Positions 11,796 through 23,313 of a stretch of DNA of 64,000 nt are shown in pieces. The number at the start of each line of letters is the position of its first letter. Position 1 is the first letter of the stretch. Source of the DNA: Carnegiea gigantea. Its lineage: Eukaryota; Streptophyta; Magnoliopsida; Caryophyllales; Cactaceae. A program made the translations under genes and the position numbers. The stretch covers positions 94,501 to 158,500 of the forward strand of contig JAKOGI010001328.1 in the NCBI GenBank assembly GCA_029747015.1. The letters run 5' to 3'. Under the pieces are notes generated by a model, which was not told the origin of the DNA, did not search any database, and saw only the letters and a list, made by a program, of their open reading frames with translations.

Positions 11796-14199
11796 GGTGG
11801 GGTCACAAAGTAAATGATAAACCACTGTATAAAATGATTCATTGATGTAGTTGCCAAAACACTATAATTTTAACAAATACGTGCTGATTTCTAAAGATAC
11901 AGATAATTAATGTACCTGGGATCTTTTGAATGTAATCTGACTTGTAAAACATGTTTTTGATTTGATAAATATGTTGTGACTCGATAAGACTTATGCATAA
12001 TGGGGAACGACAACTAGGCCTCGACTCTATTTCATAAATATCATTGTAGGTATGTGTAGTCAGTAAATGATCCTTACTCACATAATTTAGTAAGTAAAAG
12101 TATGTTTCATAAAAATTGAGTAATTAAATGCTATATATAACTTGGGTATTTCAATATAACTTCAAAACTAAATCAATGAAAGTAATTAAATCAGATATAA
12201 AGTAAATGAAAGTAAAATAGACCATAATGAGATAAATAAGATTACAAAGAAAAAGACCTTGATGGTGACAAATGGGAGAGTGATTTTGGCCTTTTCTGAA
12301 ATAGGTTGCTGATATGGGTTTAAGGCTCGCTGATGTATAGCTTGGTTCAACACAACAACGAGCACACTAGATTGGCTTGATAAATACATTTGATACGTCA
12401 TTCAAAAATCCATTAGATACAGAACTCAACCTCAATGAGTCACTAAACTCAATAAAAGCTATTAAGCTCACTAAACTTGGTATTTTCTTTGTAAAATTCA
12501 TAATTGATTCAAAGCTCATAAACAAGCTCCCAAATTGTATATTTGTCTTCTTCTTTCTCATTAATCAAGTTAAAAGCTCCATGAAAGTCCATGAATATTC
12601 ATTTCTCCCTTAAATGACCTTATTTGGCTCAAAATACACAAAATGAGTGCATGATCAATCTCACTCAATCTTTATTATTGCTCTTTACATAATTACTCAA
12701 AATGCTTTCAAAAATCACCAAATTAAAAATACTCAACCGAAATTCATAAAATCTAATCAAACATTTAAAAATAATATGGACAATCTACAGTAAATGTTTT
12801 AGAATTTTCCACGAAGTATATGCTGCACAGAAATTACAATAGTAGCCTAACTTGCACTTAAGCTGGTCAGTTCACTTTAAGAATTCATAACTTTCACTAT
12901 TGACCTCCAATGAAGACCTAAAACCCTAATATGGAAATATTAAGAAGTTCTAAAAAACTTTTATTCACAACACAAAACATGATTCCCACAATAGGGTTCC
13001 CAAAATGGGACTATAACACAAGTGTGTTAGGTTTTAATTCAACCTGCACATTTCTAGGAAAATAGCCATAACTTTGTCCATAGAAATTGGATTAAGGTGA
13101 TTCAAAAGGAATTTGAAAGATAACACACTGACCTATTAACCCACTAAAAATTATAATTTTAGGTGGACTGATCATTACTAGTTTAATCGTAAATTCACCC
13201 CTATTTTCTGCCATTTTTAGCCCTCTCTGTTTTTGCTTTCTCCTCTTTTTTTCACATAAATCCTCACTTGAAATCATTCCACATCACCACAGTCAGATAC
13301 AAAAAGGCCATTTAAGGCCTTATATGTAGAACTCATATCAAAATCACAACAAATGAAACAAGCAAGCTTTGATTCAACTTCCATGATTCAACTCATTTGA
13401 TCACACTTCCAATTCATCACCCACAACTTTAAATACCACTAAACTCAATAAAAATTGCATAATAACCATCATTTGGTTCATATAAACATAATTCATAACT
13501 TAACCAATCAATAAAACTCAAAAATACATCAAGATAAAGTTAGGATTTCACTCACTTTGAGCTTGGATACTAGAAGATAGAGATGGTGCTTGATGTTAGA
13601 GGAGTGAGGAGGGGTGCTGTCTAGTGGATGGGGTGGTAGTGAGCTGGTGGTCAGTGGCTAGCAGAGCCGACAGCAGCAGCAATAGCAGCCACAGCAGGGG
13701 CTGCGATTGGGGCGAAGAAGAGAAGGAGAAGAAGAAGAGCTTGGTTGATATTTTTTTGTTCCTTGAGCTTATCTCTCTCTCTTGGCTGATATTTAACCTT
13801 CAAGGGGTAGTTTTTTGTTAATCAAAATTTAGTACAAATGATGGTGATTAACTTAATTTAGTTGCACTAAAATTTTCGGGCCACAAAATGAATCAGACTG
13901 CAATTTGGGCCCAAATGAATTGGGCCAAATTTAATGAATTTGGGCCCAAATTTTTACAAGGTTAAAAATTAAATTTTTATGACATTATGAAAAGTAATTT
14001 GTCACCTAATCATATTTACTGGGGCCTAATATCGATTCACCCGAAATTGTTACAATAAATGAAACCCGAATTGCAAAATGCGGCCCAAAATGAATTTTCT
14101 CAATCGGAATGATTAAATGAGATAAATAAATATGAAAAATTAATAACTTCGCTTAATTAAATAAATAAACATAATCTAGAGTCGGGCTATTACAAAGAC

Positions 14200-14400
14200 T
14201 AAGCTAGTTTAGTCATATTAAAAGGAGTGATATAAGTGCACTTACGTGAAGGTGTGAGAGGATTGACCTACCAAAATGTAGGCGACATAAAGGAAGACCA
14301 ATGAAGATCTGAAATGCAATAGTTAGCCATGATGTGAGGCATTCTACCCTTATAAGAACATGACTTAAGATAGGGATTTAGAGATTTAGAATTAGAGTAA
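14200..14400 (+). pseudogene. Non-LTR retrotransposon (LINE) 3' end remnant
   Basis: In one frame the plus strand reads FSHIKRSDISAL, then RCERIDLP, then RHKGRPMKI, interrupted by stops. This resembles the C-terminal end of plant LINE reverse transcriptase proteins (GH..RR, RC.RI, GRGRP.K.W). At least five stops interrupt it. No upstream reverse transcriptase core is present, because the sequence to the left is LTR E2. It is a short, dead fragment, identified by pattern only. Confidence 0.5.
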
Positions 14401-15797
14401 TAGAACTTAAATAATTGTTTACATAATTTTGCTTTTGTCACTTAGCAAACATTGTTGTTGGCTAACTTGTACACTTTTTGTCATAATGTGTGGTTCTATC
14501 AGCATCCAAGTATTATCAATATGCATCTCACATAGTTTTCATAACACCATCAATCAATACCAAGGACGGATCCTAGCTGAGGCCAACCCAGGGGCTGGTT
14601 AAGGGCACCCCTAGACCAAAAAAGGTAATAAATAGCTATCTTATAAGAGGTGGATATGTATAAGTGTGGTGAGGGTGGAAACCCCAAAAAACAAGACTCA
14701 ACAATCTTTGTACACCACATTTACATCCAACCGAGCCAGTTACTAGACAACATTTTGCATTGTTATAGTATTTTAAGATAAAATAAGCTTTAAAGATAGC
14801 ACTAGCATTAAAATAAAAACAACTCACATTCACGCTATTCTTCTCTCTAACTCTCTCTCCCTCTCAATACCCTATCTTAGACAGTCAGGCCCTTAGGAGT
14901 CATCTTAGTCAGCTGATGAGACATTGACTAGGGACGATCGGTGCAGTGAGCCAATGACCACCGTTGCGACCTTTGTCGTCAGCCAAACGCTAGCACCCCT
15001 CACCACTCACTGTCTCTTCTCACTCTCAATATCTCTCAGTCTAAACTCCAAAGCCATTCCCACTGCCCACCGGCACGGACGCATGCCGCCATCAGCACTG
15101 CACTACCGCTCGGCTATACTCACGTGGTGGAGCCTTGAGGCCTTTACCCAATGACTGCACAAATTCGATCACATTAACTGGTTAGGGTTTCTTAGCCATT
15201 TTTTTGGGGCTTGAATGACTTCGCAATACAATTGCTTGTTTGTTTTCTATTTATGGACACTGAAATAATGAAACTACTTAGTTTATTAACCAATTATTAT
15301 GTACTTTTGTAATTGTTTGGTGGTGTGCTATTTGTTGAATCTTATTATTATTGTATCCAATCCACAAAAGAATCAATTCTGTTTTAGTCAGCTCTTGCAA
15401 TTCTTTTCTGTCTATGGGTTAATTGCTTGTTGTTTGCTACCTTTCTATCTTTGTCTCAGCTCTTGCAAATGTTTTTAGGTGGTGGTGTGCTATTGTGCTT
15501 TAAATTTTCGATTTATTAGTTATGAGTATCCGTGATTTGCAAAATCTATCATTTCTTCATTTTAACTAGTCAAATGAGATATTGGTTTCTCTTTAAATGA
15601 CTGCTAAGTGTTTATCTATTACTCACAACAAAACGAGAAGCTGGTTTCTCTTCTAATGACAAATGAGATCACTATAATATTTTACATATTGTTTAAACTT
15701 TATTTTATGGAACACATGGTTGTGAATAATCGTAGTTCGACATCCCTAATCAAAATGTATGGATCCACCATGAATCAACAATTACTAGTAGAGACTC
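14401..15797. other. Unassigned stretch between LINE remnant and LTR G1
   Basis: No gene is recognised here. A sequence at 14560-14630 (CAAGGACGGATCC, then a CCC/GGG-rich segment) resembles the ends of some plant hAT transposons, but no matching inverted end was found. The ORFs at 14924-15154 and 15608-15859 show no known domain. A CT-rich tract lies at about 14840-14870. Confidence 0.4.
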
Positions 15798-15955
15798 TGA
15801 TAAGTGCCTTTGATTACTTCATTTTTGGGCTACTTTTATGGCACTTTTCGGGGTTTTAACAGCTTGATGTTATATTTTATACTCTTTTTCTTGATTTAAC
15901 TGATCATCCCTTCATTCCACTCCCCTTTAATTTATGTTATCTTTCTCTGTCATCC

Positions 15956-15987
<32 letters not shown>

Positions 15988-16904
15988 TATTATCATCAAC
16001 AACAACTCATCTGCTTCTTGGGCAAGTAAAGGATCCATTTAAAGGCAGCATTTGATGCTTACTGGTTTGGGATTAATTCAAGAATTAAGTGAAGCAATCA
16101 AGAGGCTTGGGCTCACTTTTGGCTTTAAATTGGATCAAGCAACAACTAGTACAGAATAGATTAAATTTTATTTTCTAATTTTTACGTCCTCTTGTTTTCT
16201 AGTTATCACCAAAAATTACAGTAATTGATTTCAGTTTAGTTGAATTCAAGTGATATTAGAGGTTTTGGCATTGAATTTACAAGTACTTGGTTTGATTTGG
16301 TTAATTTCCTTCTCCCCTACTTCACTTTCTTTCCCTAAGTTGGTTCTACTGCATGTTCTTGCTTTATCCTTCATTTGAATTTCCCTCTTCTAGTCTTCAG
16401 AAGTGTGGAGTGCAATTTGGGATTCATTTTGGCATACTTTTTCTCAACCTTCAAAAGTGAACTCAAAGTTCTATTACTCTAAATTTCTTTGAGCTATTTC
16501 ATTGTCAACGACATGACTGATGTGTGCGTTGCTAATCTTATTGAGGGGTTTATGATTTTCTGATCTGATTCACTCTAAATCTAGGACGCTGAGTATATGT
16601 ATTGATTTTTTTATGGGTTTTTGTCAACTGATTTATTTAAGGTATTTTAGGCCTTAATTTAGACATGTAGTTTTGCTTAGGATTTTGATAATGTAGTCCA
16701 AGAATTTCAGTATTGTTGATTTTGTGACCGTTTTATTTGGTTTTGATTTCTTTTAGATAGATGCTTACTTTGATTTACCCTGTGTCAAGTTATATGTCAT
16801 GTTGTAGTTTATAAGCATGTTAGTGACCAAATTTAGCTTATCTTTGTGGATCGACCCTCATGTAGTGTGGCGATAAATCCGTTCACTTGAAGATTTCGCA
16901 ACAA
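15798..16904 (+). repeat. LTR G1, 5' LTR of a Tat/Athila-like element
   Basis: It starts TGATAAGTGCC, a start shared with the solo LTR at 34427, and ends near TTTCGCAACA at 16904, just after a GGATCGACCCT block. From about 15900 to 16510 it matches 26239-26840 in the same order, so the two are LTRs of one element. A region near 16750-17100 also matches 54480-54860. No exact primer-binding site is visible after its end, only a degraded AGTTGCTAAGG. Confidence 0.6.
15956..15996. repeat. ATC/CAT trinucleotide microsatellite
   Basis: A run of about ten CAT units is followed by imperfect TTAT and CAACAA units. It sits in LTR G1. The matching position in the 3' LTR (about 26295-26312) holds only three CAT units, so it expanded after insertion. 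Confidence 0.85.
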
Positions 16905-17269
16905 GTTGCTAAGGAAATTATGTTTTGAGAAAAAAGAATGAAACATTGAAAAAAAAATTGAAGAAAATTTTGAAAACACCAAAATGATTGTTTTTCTTTT
17001 AGGAAATATGTGCCATTCTGATTAACTATTACCTCTTGTTCCTTGGTTATCAGATTGTATATAGATGTGGTGTGCATGATACAACTTAGTCCAAACTATG
17101 ATATTCAGTACCCAGCCTTAACCCCCAGCATTTTCAAAGCAAGCTATTTTGACTTTGGTATATTAACTTGTGAGACTTGGCGCCTTAAATGCTAATTCAT
17201 CATTTATTAGTCTCATATTTTGCTTTCATGTCTGTCTCCACCATAATGACATCTCCAGAACTTGCTTTG
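16905..17269 (+). mobile_element. Leader of element G1, left of the CRM insertion
   Basis: This sequence lies between LTR G1 and the CRM target site CTTTG (17265-17269). It matches 54645-54870 downstream of another LTR end, so it is retroelement leader sequence. No coding domain is seen; the short minus-strand ORF at 16883-17077 is not considered real. Confidence 0.55.
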
Positions 17270-18374
17270 TGATGGGGACCATCGTGCCCAAGCTTCATCC
17301 ACACATTCAGCAAACCCTCACACCCATTCAACCCTTCATGCCTTGGTCAGAAAACTCATGTACACAGCAGAAGATGCACTGTCCAGTTCGTCCAGTTTCT
17401 GGCCCGGTTTTGTATCGCTGTTAGAGTAAAATATAGAGGGGGCAATTTCCTGCACGCACCACCCCCTTAAAGCTTAAGATCTTAGCTTTCCAACAAGACC
17501 TTTTGCAAGGCATTTGGAGTCCATTTGGTCAGCCAACCAAGCCCAAAACTGAAGACAGTGCACTGCAGGGCGCCAATCAGCACAGTCCGAATTAAGGGAA
17601 TGTTTGGCCCACCAACTCAACTCCATTGTTTCTGAAATTTTGCAGCATGAAAGGGGACATAAATATTTATCAAGTCAAGGGTTCAAATCCCATCCAAAGC
17701 ACCCCCTTGTGTAGGTTTTATCCAGCCAAAAGGACAAGCAAAACATCCCTTTACCCGGTTTGTTGCTAGCCGGTACAAGGGCTGTTTTTCTTGGACTTTT
17801 TGCTTGTCAACTTGCATCCCCACTTGCTGAATGACTCATCTTGCTGCAACCTAGGACTTTTGTAAGCTTGACACCTCATTTGGGAGGCATAATAACCCCT
17901 AATGAGGTAGATTAAGCTAGGTAGTGAGGTGTCTAGCTAGTAGTGGCTGATTAGGTGTGTTTCTCTTCCCCACATGTACTTAGCTTTGTATTTGCTGCCT
18001 AGGAAGAGAGGGAGCTCGGCCATTGCTTGTTAAAAGGCAGCTTGGTTCCTTCATTTTGCAACCAACTTGAATGTATAAGCTTGTGAGTTCTCAAAGAAAC
18101 TCTCCCCTCAAAATTCCTAGTCTATATCTTAAGTGTGGCAACTTAAGTGGTGTCTAGGTCCCTTTATCTCAATTAGGTGGTGATTCCTAATTGATCTAAG
18201 GGGATTGCCCAAGTATCCAACAAGAGTGGCTCCTCTTGGATTATCTCTTGAAGGTGCTTGCTCTATCCAACCTCTCCTCTTATCTTCTACATTCTGTCAC
18301 TTTCCTCCATTGGTTTCCTTGACAAGAACAAGGGTGAAGTAAGCTTGGGTCGTGTTCATTGCAAGCATACATCA
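17270..18374 (+). repeat. 5' LTR of the CRM element
   Basis: It begins TGATGGGGACC and ends CATACATCA, 1105 bp. Compared with the 3' LTR it lacks 18 bp near 17334 and has 12 substitutions by eye. The ORF at 17170-17424 crosses its left end and is not a gene of its own; its right part corresponds to the 3' LTR region that continues the polyprotein frame. Confidence 0.9.
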
Positions 18375-18376
18375 TT

Positions 18377-18388
18377 TGGTATCAGAGC
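18377..18388 (+). other. Primer-binding site of the CRM element
   Basis: TGGTATCAGAGC lies 2 bp after the 5' LTR. It is complementary to the 3' end of initiator tRNA-Met, the primer used by most chromoviruses. Confidence 0.9.
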
Positions 18389-18505
18389 TTAGGCTACCTT
18401 CTTGGCCAAGCTTCCCTTGCCTAAACACGTTCAGACACCAAACTCACAAAAACCACCCCAAACACTCACCCACAAAATTTCCAGCCGTGCCTAGCCAGAA
18501 ATTTA

Positions 18506-18595
18506 GCACGGGCACACCGTGCTCCCTACGCATGACCGTGCCACATCCAGAAACCCAAACCCATTTTCCAGCAACACAGCACGGTCACCCCGTGC
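18506..18595 (+). other. Twin short hairpins in the CRM leader
   Basis: Two 17-nt palindromes, at 18506-18522 and 18579-18595, share a 6-bp stem GCACGG/CCGTGC with a 5-nt loop (GCACA and TCACC). The word ACCGTGCC recurs nearby (about 18534, 18608, 18660 and 18679). The region is upstream of the likely gag start at 18733. Paired hairpins of this kind are known in retroviral packaging or dimerisation signals; that role here is a guess. Confidence 0.55.
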
Positions 18596-21500
18596 CACCA
18601 CACACGACCGTGCCACACCTACTGTCCCAGAATTCACCTTCAGCCCGTGAGCACGCCCTGACCGTGCCACACCACCCGACCGTGCCTACCCCTTTTCAAC
18701 CCAAAACACCAAGTTCCCATCACAAAATCACCATGTCCACTAGCCTTACCCCTACTCAGGTGGCTGAACAAGCCCTTAGAGAGAAAGTTGAACTTAAGGC
18801 ACAACTCAAGTACCTTCAACGGCAACTTGGCCAACTCATGGAAGAAAAAAGGCGGAACCAATGGAGTTCTCAAAGCTCAAGCAAGCATAGGGACTCGGAT
18901 GATTCTGAGGGAAGCAACCCTTTTGGTGATCCTAGTGAGGAAGAGCAAGGTAGACGGCCACGCCGACACCAAAGGCATAACGAACGAAGCTATGGCGATT
19001 TTAAAGTTGACATCCCGGAGTATGAAGGTCAACTCGATCCGGATATCTTCCTTGATTGCTTACAAATGGTGGAACGAGTATTCGAGTACAAGGACATCCC
19101 GGAAGGCAAGAAGGTAAAACTAGTGGCTTTGAAACTTCGTAAATATGCCTCTATTTGGTGGTCTAATGTTGTGTCCAAGAGAGTAAGGAAGGGGAAAAGT
19201 AAGATTAAGACTTGGGAGAAAATGAAGTCCAAACTAAAGGCCAAATTCTTACCCCCACATTACCTCCAAGACAACTTCCTTAAACTCCACCACCTCAAAC
19301 AAGGTTCCAAAAGTGTAGAAGAATACACTAGGGACTTTGAACAACTTCTCTTGAAATGTGATTTGAAGGAGGATGACTCCCAAACCTTGATTCGATACTT
19401 GAGTGGTCTTGATGAGCAAATTGCTCATGTTGTTGAGTTACATCCTTACACCTCTCTTGATGAGCTAAGTGCTCTAGCCCACAAAGTTGAAATGCAAAAG
19501 AAACTCAAAGGCAAGAATCCCATCCCTAAGCCTACCCCACGGCCTTATGGCTTCCAAAAGCCTCCATACACTCCTCAAAAATCCTTCCCCTCTTCAAACC
19601 CGAAACCCCCACAAAACACCACTCCACAAACTCCCTCCAAACAACCGCCCCCAAAGCCACCTAGCAAAGTCCGGTGTTTTCGTTGCCAAGGCCTTGGACA
19701 CTATGCTTCTGAGTGTCCCAACAAAAGAATGGTCTCTCTAGCTGAATATCAAGCTTCCTTAGAGGAGCTAGAAGAGGAGGAAGAAAAGGAGGAAGAAGAG
19801 AAAGGGGTGTACTTGAATGAAATCATAGAGGAGGTTGAAGAGGGTCCGGATGAAGGAGAGCTCTTGGTGATTAGAAGGGCCTTGAGTGGGCTAGCTTCCC
19901 ATGAAGACATGGAGCAAAGGGAAAGCATTTTCCACACTCGGTGCACCGTGAGTGGAAAGGTGTGCTCCCTCATTATTGACGGAGGAAGTTGTGCTAATGT
20001 GGCTTCCAAGACCATGGTGGACAAACTCAAGCTCCCGGTCACACCTCATCCTAATCCTTACACAATCCAATGGCTCAACCAAGGTAAGGGTTTGCAAATC
20101 ACCTCTCGGTGTTTACTTTCCTTTTCCATTGGTAGAACCTATAAGGATGAACTTTGGTGTGACATTGTGCCCATGGATGCGTGCCATGTCCTCTTGGGCC
20201 GACCATGGTTATTTGATAGAAGGGTTATGCATGATCGCCGCTTGAACACTTACACCTTCACCAAAGACCACAAGAAAATCACCCTCACTCCCCTCAAACC
20301 AAGCCCACAAAAGAACCCCCAAGACAATCCCAAGTTGGATGTCTTTCTCACCACCTTACTCCACTCTCAACTACATGAATTTGAAGACTTCAAAGAGTGG
20401 ATTCTCTTAGGCCAAGAACCAGCCAGGGTAAAGGAGTTTTCCCATCCTTTACTCACACCCCTCATGAAAACCTTTTCCCATGTCTTCCCACATGAAATAC
20501 CCCATGGCCTACCCCCTAAAAGATTGATCCAACACAAGATTGATCTTATTCCCGGTGCCACACTCCCAAACAAGCCGGCATACCGCATGAACCCTCAAGA
20601 AACTCAAGAGGTTCAAAGACAAGTGGATGACCTCCTATCCAAGGGGTTAATCCGTGAGAGTTTGAGCCCGTGTGCCGTCCCGGCCTTGCTTGTGCCCAAG
20701 AAAGATGGGAGTATGAGAATGTGTGTTGATAGTAGAGCTATCAACAAGAGCACCATCAAGCACCGGTACCCCATTCCAAGGTTGGAAGACTTGCTTGATG
20801 AGCTTCATGGGGCCAGTATCTTCTCCAAAATCAACCTTAGAAGTGGCTATTATCAAATTCGCATCTTTGAAGGGGATGAGTGGAAGACGGCTTTCAAGAC
20901 CAAAGGGGGCCTCTATGAGTGGTTAGTTATGCCATTTGGCTTGACTAATGCACCCAGCACCTTCATGAGACTTATGAATGAGGTGCTTAGGGTGGTCATT
21001 GGCAAATTTGTTGTTGTCTATTTTGATGACATTCTTGTGTATAGCCGGGATGAACAAGAGCATGCAAGCCACCTCCATCAAGTCTTGAACATTTTGGCCG
21101 AAGAGAAGCTCTATGGTAATCTTGAGAAATGCCACTTCTTCACACCCCAAGTTATCTTCTTGGGTTATGTGGTTTCGGCTCAAGGCATCCATGTAGATGA
21201 AGACAAGGTCAAGGCCATCCGTGAGTGGCCTACTCCCACCTCCATACAACAAGTCCGGAGCTTCCATGGTTTGGCTTCCTTCTATAGGAGGTTTGTTAAA
21301 GATTTTAGCTCCATCATGGCACCCATGACCGAGGTCCTCAAGGCCAAGCACTTTGTGTGGAGTAATCAAGCCCAACGAGCTTTTGAAGAGATTAAAGAGA
21401 AGCTTACTAGTGCACCCATTCTTGCACTACCTAGTTTTTCCAAAGTCTTTGAGGTAGAGTGTGATGCTTCCGGAGTTGGCATAGGGGCCGTATTGTCACA

Positions 21501-21999
21501 AGAGAAGAGGCCCATTGCATATTTTAGTGAAAAGTTGAATGATGCCAAGAGGAAGTACTCTACATATGACAAGGAGTTCTATGCCATTGTGAGGGCACTA
21601 GAACATTGGCGGCATTACTTGGTTGGAGGAGAGTTCATTCTCCACACGGATCACCAAGCTTTGAAGTTCATCCAAGGACAACATAAGCTCAACCCACGAC
21701 ATGCCAAGTGGGTAGAGTTCATGCAATCCTTCCATTTTGTGATCCACCATAAATCCGTCCAAATGAACAAAGGGGCCGATGCACTTTCAAGAAGGTATCT
21801 CTTGCTCTCTACCCTTGAATCCAAGGTACTTGGGTTTGAGGTTGTCAAGGGGATGTACACCAACGATGAAGACTTCAAGGAGATCTATGCAAAGTGTGCA
21901 ACCCATCCCCACGGCCTCTTCCATCTCCTAAAGGGGTTCCTCTTCAAGGGGTCACGACTTTGTATACCCAAGTGCGGGTTTAGAGAGTTGCTAATCTAA

Positions 22000-22737
22000 G
22001 AGTTGCATGGTGGTGCTCTAGCCGGCCACTTTGGGGTAGAGAAGACGTGCTCAATGCTGAAGGAGCACTACTATTGGCCAAAAATGGCTAGAGATGTGGA
22101 GCATTTCATCAAAAGATGCTCAACTTGTCACATGGCTAAAAGCCATGCCCTTCCCCACGGCCTCTACTCCCCTTTGCCCGTACCTCTAGCCCCATGGGAA
22201 GATATTAGCTTGGATTTCATCACGGGTTTGCCGCGCACACAAAGAAGCAAGGACTCCATCATGGTGGTGGTGGACCGATTCTCCAAAATGGCCCACTTTG
22301 TTCCTTGCCACACCACTCATGATGCTTCCCACATAGCCAATCTCTACTTCAAAGAGATTGTGAGACTTCATGGCATTCCCAAGAGCATGGTTTCGGATAG
22401 GGACACTAAGTTCCTTAGTCACTTTTGGCTCACACTTTGGAGAAAGATGGGGACACTTCTCAAGTTTAGTACCACTTGTCACCCCCAAACCGATGGCCAA
22501 ACCGAGGTGACTAACCGGACCTTGGGCACCTTACTTAGGGTGCTTGTGAAGAAGAACATCAAGGCCTGGGATGAACTCCTACCTCATGCGGAGTTCGCTT
22601 TCAACCGTGCACCAAGCAAAGCCACCCACCTCTCCCCCTTCCAAGTGGTCTATGGGTACAATCCAAGAACACCCTTAGACCTCACTCCCATTCCCATACC
22701 TAGCAAGTTTAGTTGGGAGGCTGAAAAACGAGCCTAA
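22000..22737 (+). pseudogene. CRM integrase, zinc and catalytic domains
   Basis: In the same frame as the preceding part, this carries the integrase HHCC zinc site (two His in the GGALAGHFG region, then CSTCH). The catalytic triad follows: Asp in SLDFITGLP, Asp in VSDRDTKF and Glu in [10 protein letters not shown], all present. It inserts the cDNA copy into chromosomes. It is bounded by TAA codons at 21997 and 22735, so it cannot be made from the polyprotein without stop suppression. Nothing suggests the domain itself is damaged. Confidence 0.85.
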
Positions 22738-23052
22738 GAGATCAAGGACCTTCATGCTCAAGTCCGGGAGAGGATTGCGAAGGCTAATACCCAAGCCATG
22801 CATCAAGCCAATAAGCACAAGAAGGAGGTCCACTTTCAGCCGGAAGACTTAGTGTGGGTCCACTTGCGGAAGGAGAGATTCCCAAGCAAACGCAAGTCCA
22901 AAATCATGCCAAGGTCCGATGGCCCATTTGAGATATCAGAGAAGGTCAGGCCCAATGCCTACAAAGTCGACCTTCCCGGTGATTATGGGGTATCCGCCAC
23001 CTTCAATGTGGCTGATTTGAGCCCATACTATGATGACGATGAGGAGTTATAG
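22738..23052 (+). pseudogene. CRM integrase C-terminal domain
   Basis: This continues in the same frame after the TAA at 22735. It reads DLVWVHLRKERFP, then VSATFNVADLSPY, the C-terminal module of chromovirus integrases. It ends with an acidic DDDEEL and a TAG at 23050-23052, 35 bp before the 3' LTR. In other chromoviruses this domain is followed by a chromodomain or, in CRM elements, by a different targeting motif. Confidence 0.8.
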
Positions 23053-23313
23053 AGTTTGAGGTCAAACTCCAAACAAGCCGGGGAGGATGATGGGGACCAT
23101 CGTGCCCAAGCTTCATCCACACATTCAGCAAACCCTCACACCCATTCAACCCCCAAGGAGGCCAAAGAAGTTCATGCCTTGGTCAGAAAACTCATGTACA
23201 CAGCAGAAGATGCACTGTCCAGTTCGTCCAGTTTCTGGCCCGGTTTTGTGTCGCTGTTGGAGCAAAATATAGAGGGGGAAATTTCCTGCACGCACCACCC
23301 CCTTAAAGCTTAA
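23053..23313 (+). pseudogene. C-terminal extension of the CRM polyprotein into the 3' LTR
   Basis: After the TAG at 23050 the same frame stays open for 86 codons, from 23053 across the LTR boundary (23088) to a stop near 23311. It begins with a charged segment (GEDDGDH) and then a His/Ser-rich one. Known CRM elements have their polyprotein end inside the 3' LTR, with a CENH3-chromatin targeting (CR) motif there. I do not recognise a clear CR motif, so the role is inferred. The overlapping ORF at 23087-23272 in another frame is not considered coding. Confidence 0.55.
23079..23087 (+). other. Polypurine tract of the CRM element
   Basis: The short purine run CGGGGAGGA directly precedes the 3' LTR start TGATGGGG. 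It primes plus-strand DNA synthesis. Confidence 0.7.

Larger units (their letters stand above)
7333..14194 (-). repeat. LTR E2, 5' LTR of element E, split by LTR F
   Basis: The left end is TATAATACTCCC, a changed form of the TGTAACACCCC start common in this family. The right end is GGGCTATTACA at 14194. With F and its target duplication removed (7978-11800), about 3.04 kb remains. The right 1.2 kb matches E1. Words resembling the family's conserved block (GCCATCCCGAAGGATAAGGC) occur near 7410-7435. The many short ORFs at 11839-13821 lie in LTR sequence and are not believed to be genes. Confidence 0.65.
18352..21999 (+). pseudogene. CRM Gag-Pol polyprotein, Gag to RNase H part
   Basis: This open frame of 1215 codons starts in the LTR. 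The probable Gag start is the ATG at 18733 (residue 128), because upstream codons are leader sequence. Gag capsid occupies residues about 220-390, then a CX2CX4HX4C zinc knuckle ([14 protein letters not shown]) at about 441, then a Glu-rich stretch. The protease has IIDGGSC at about 540, where many retropepsins have DSG. Reverse transcriptase carries an intact YFDD at about 889, and RNase H an intact ECDASG at about 1033. The frame ends at a TAA (21997-21999) just before integrase, which continues in the same frame. The stop is therefore a mutation, and the element cannot make full-length integrase normally. Confidence 0.85.

Noticed and set aside
15956..15996. CRISPR-like or regulatory repeat array
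   Set aside because: It is a simple ATC microsatellite in plant DNA; no spacers are present.
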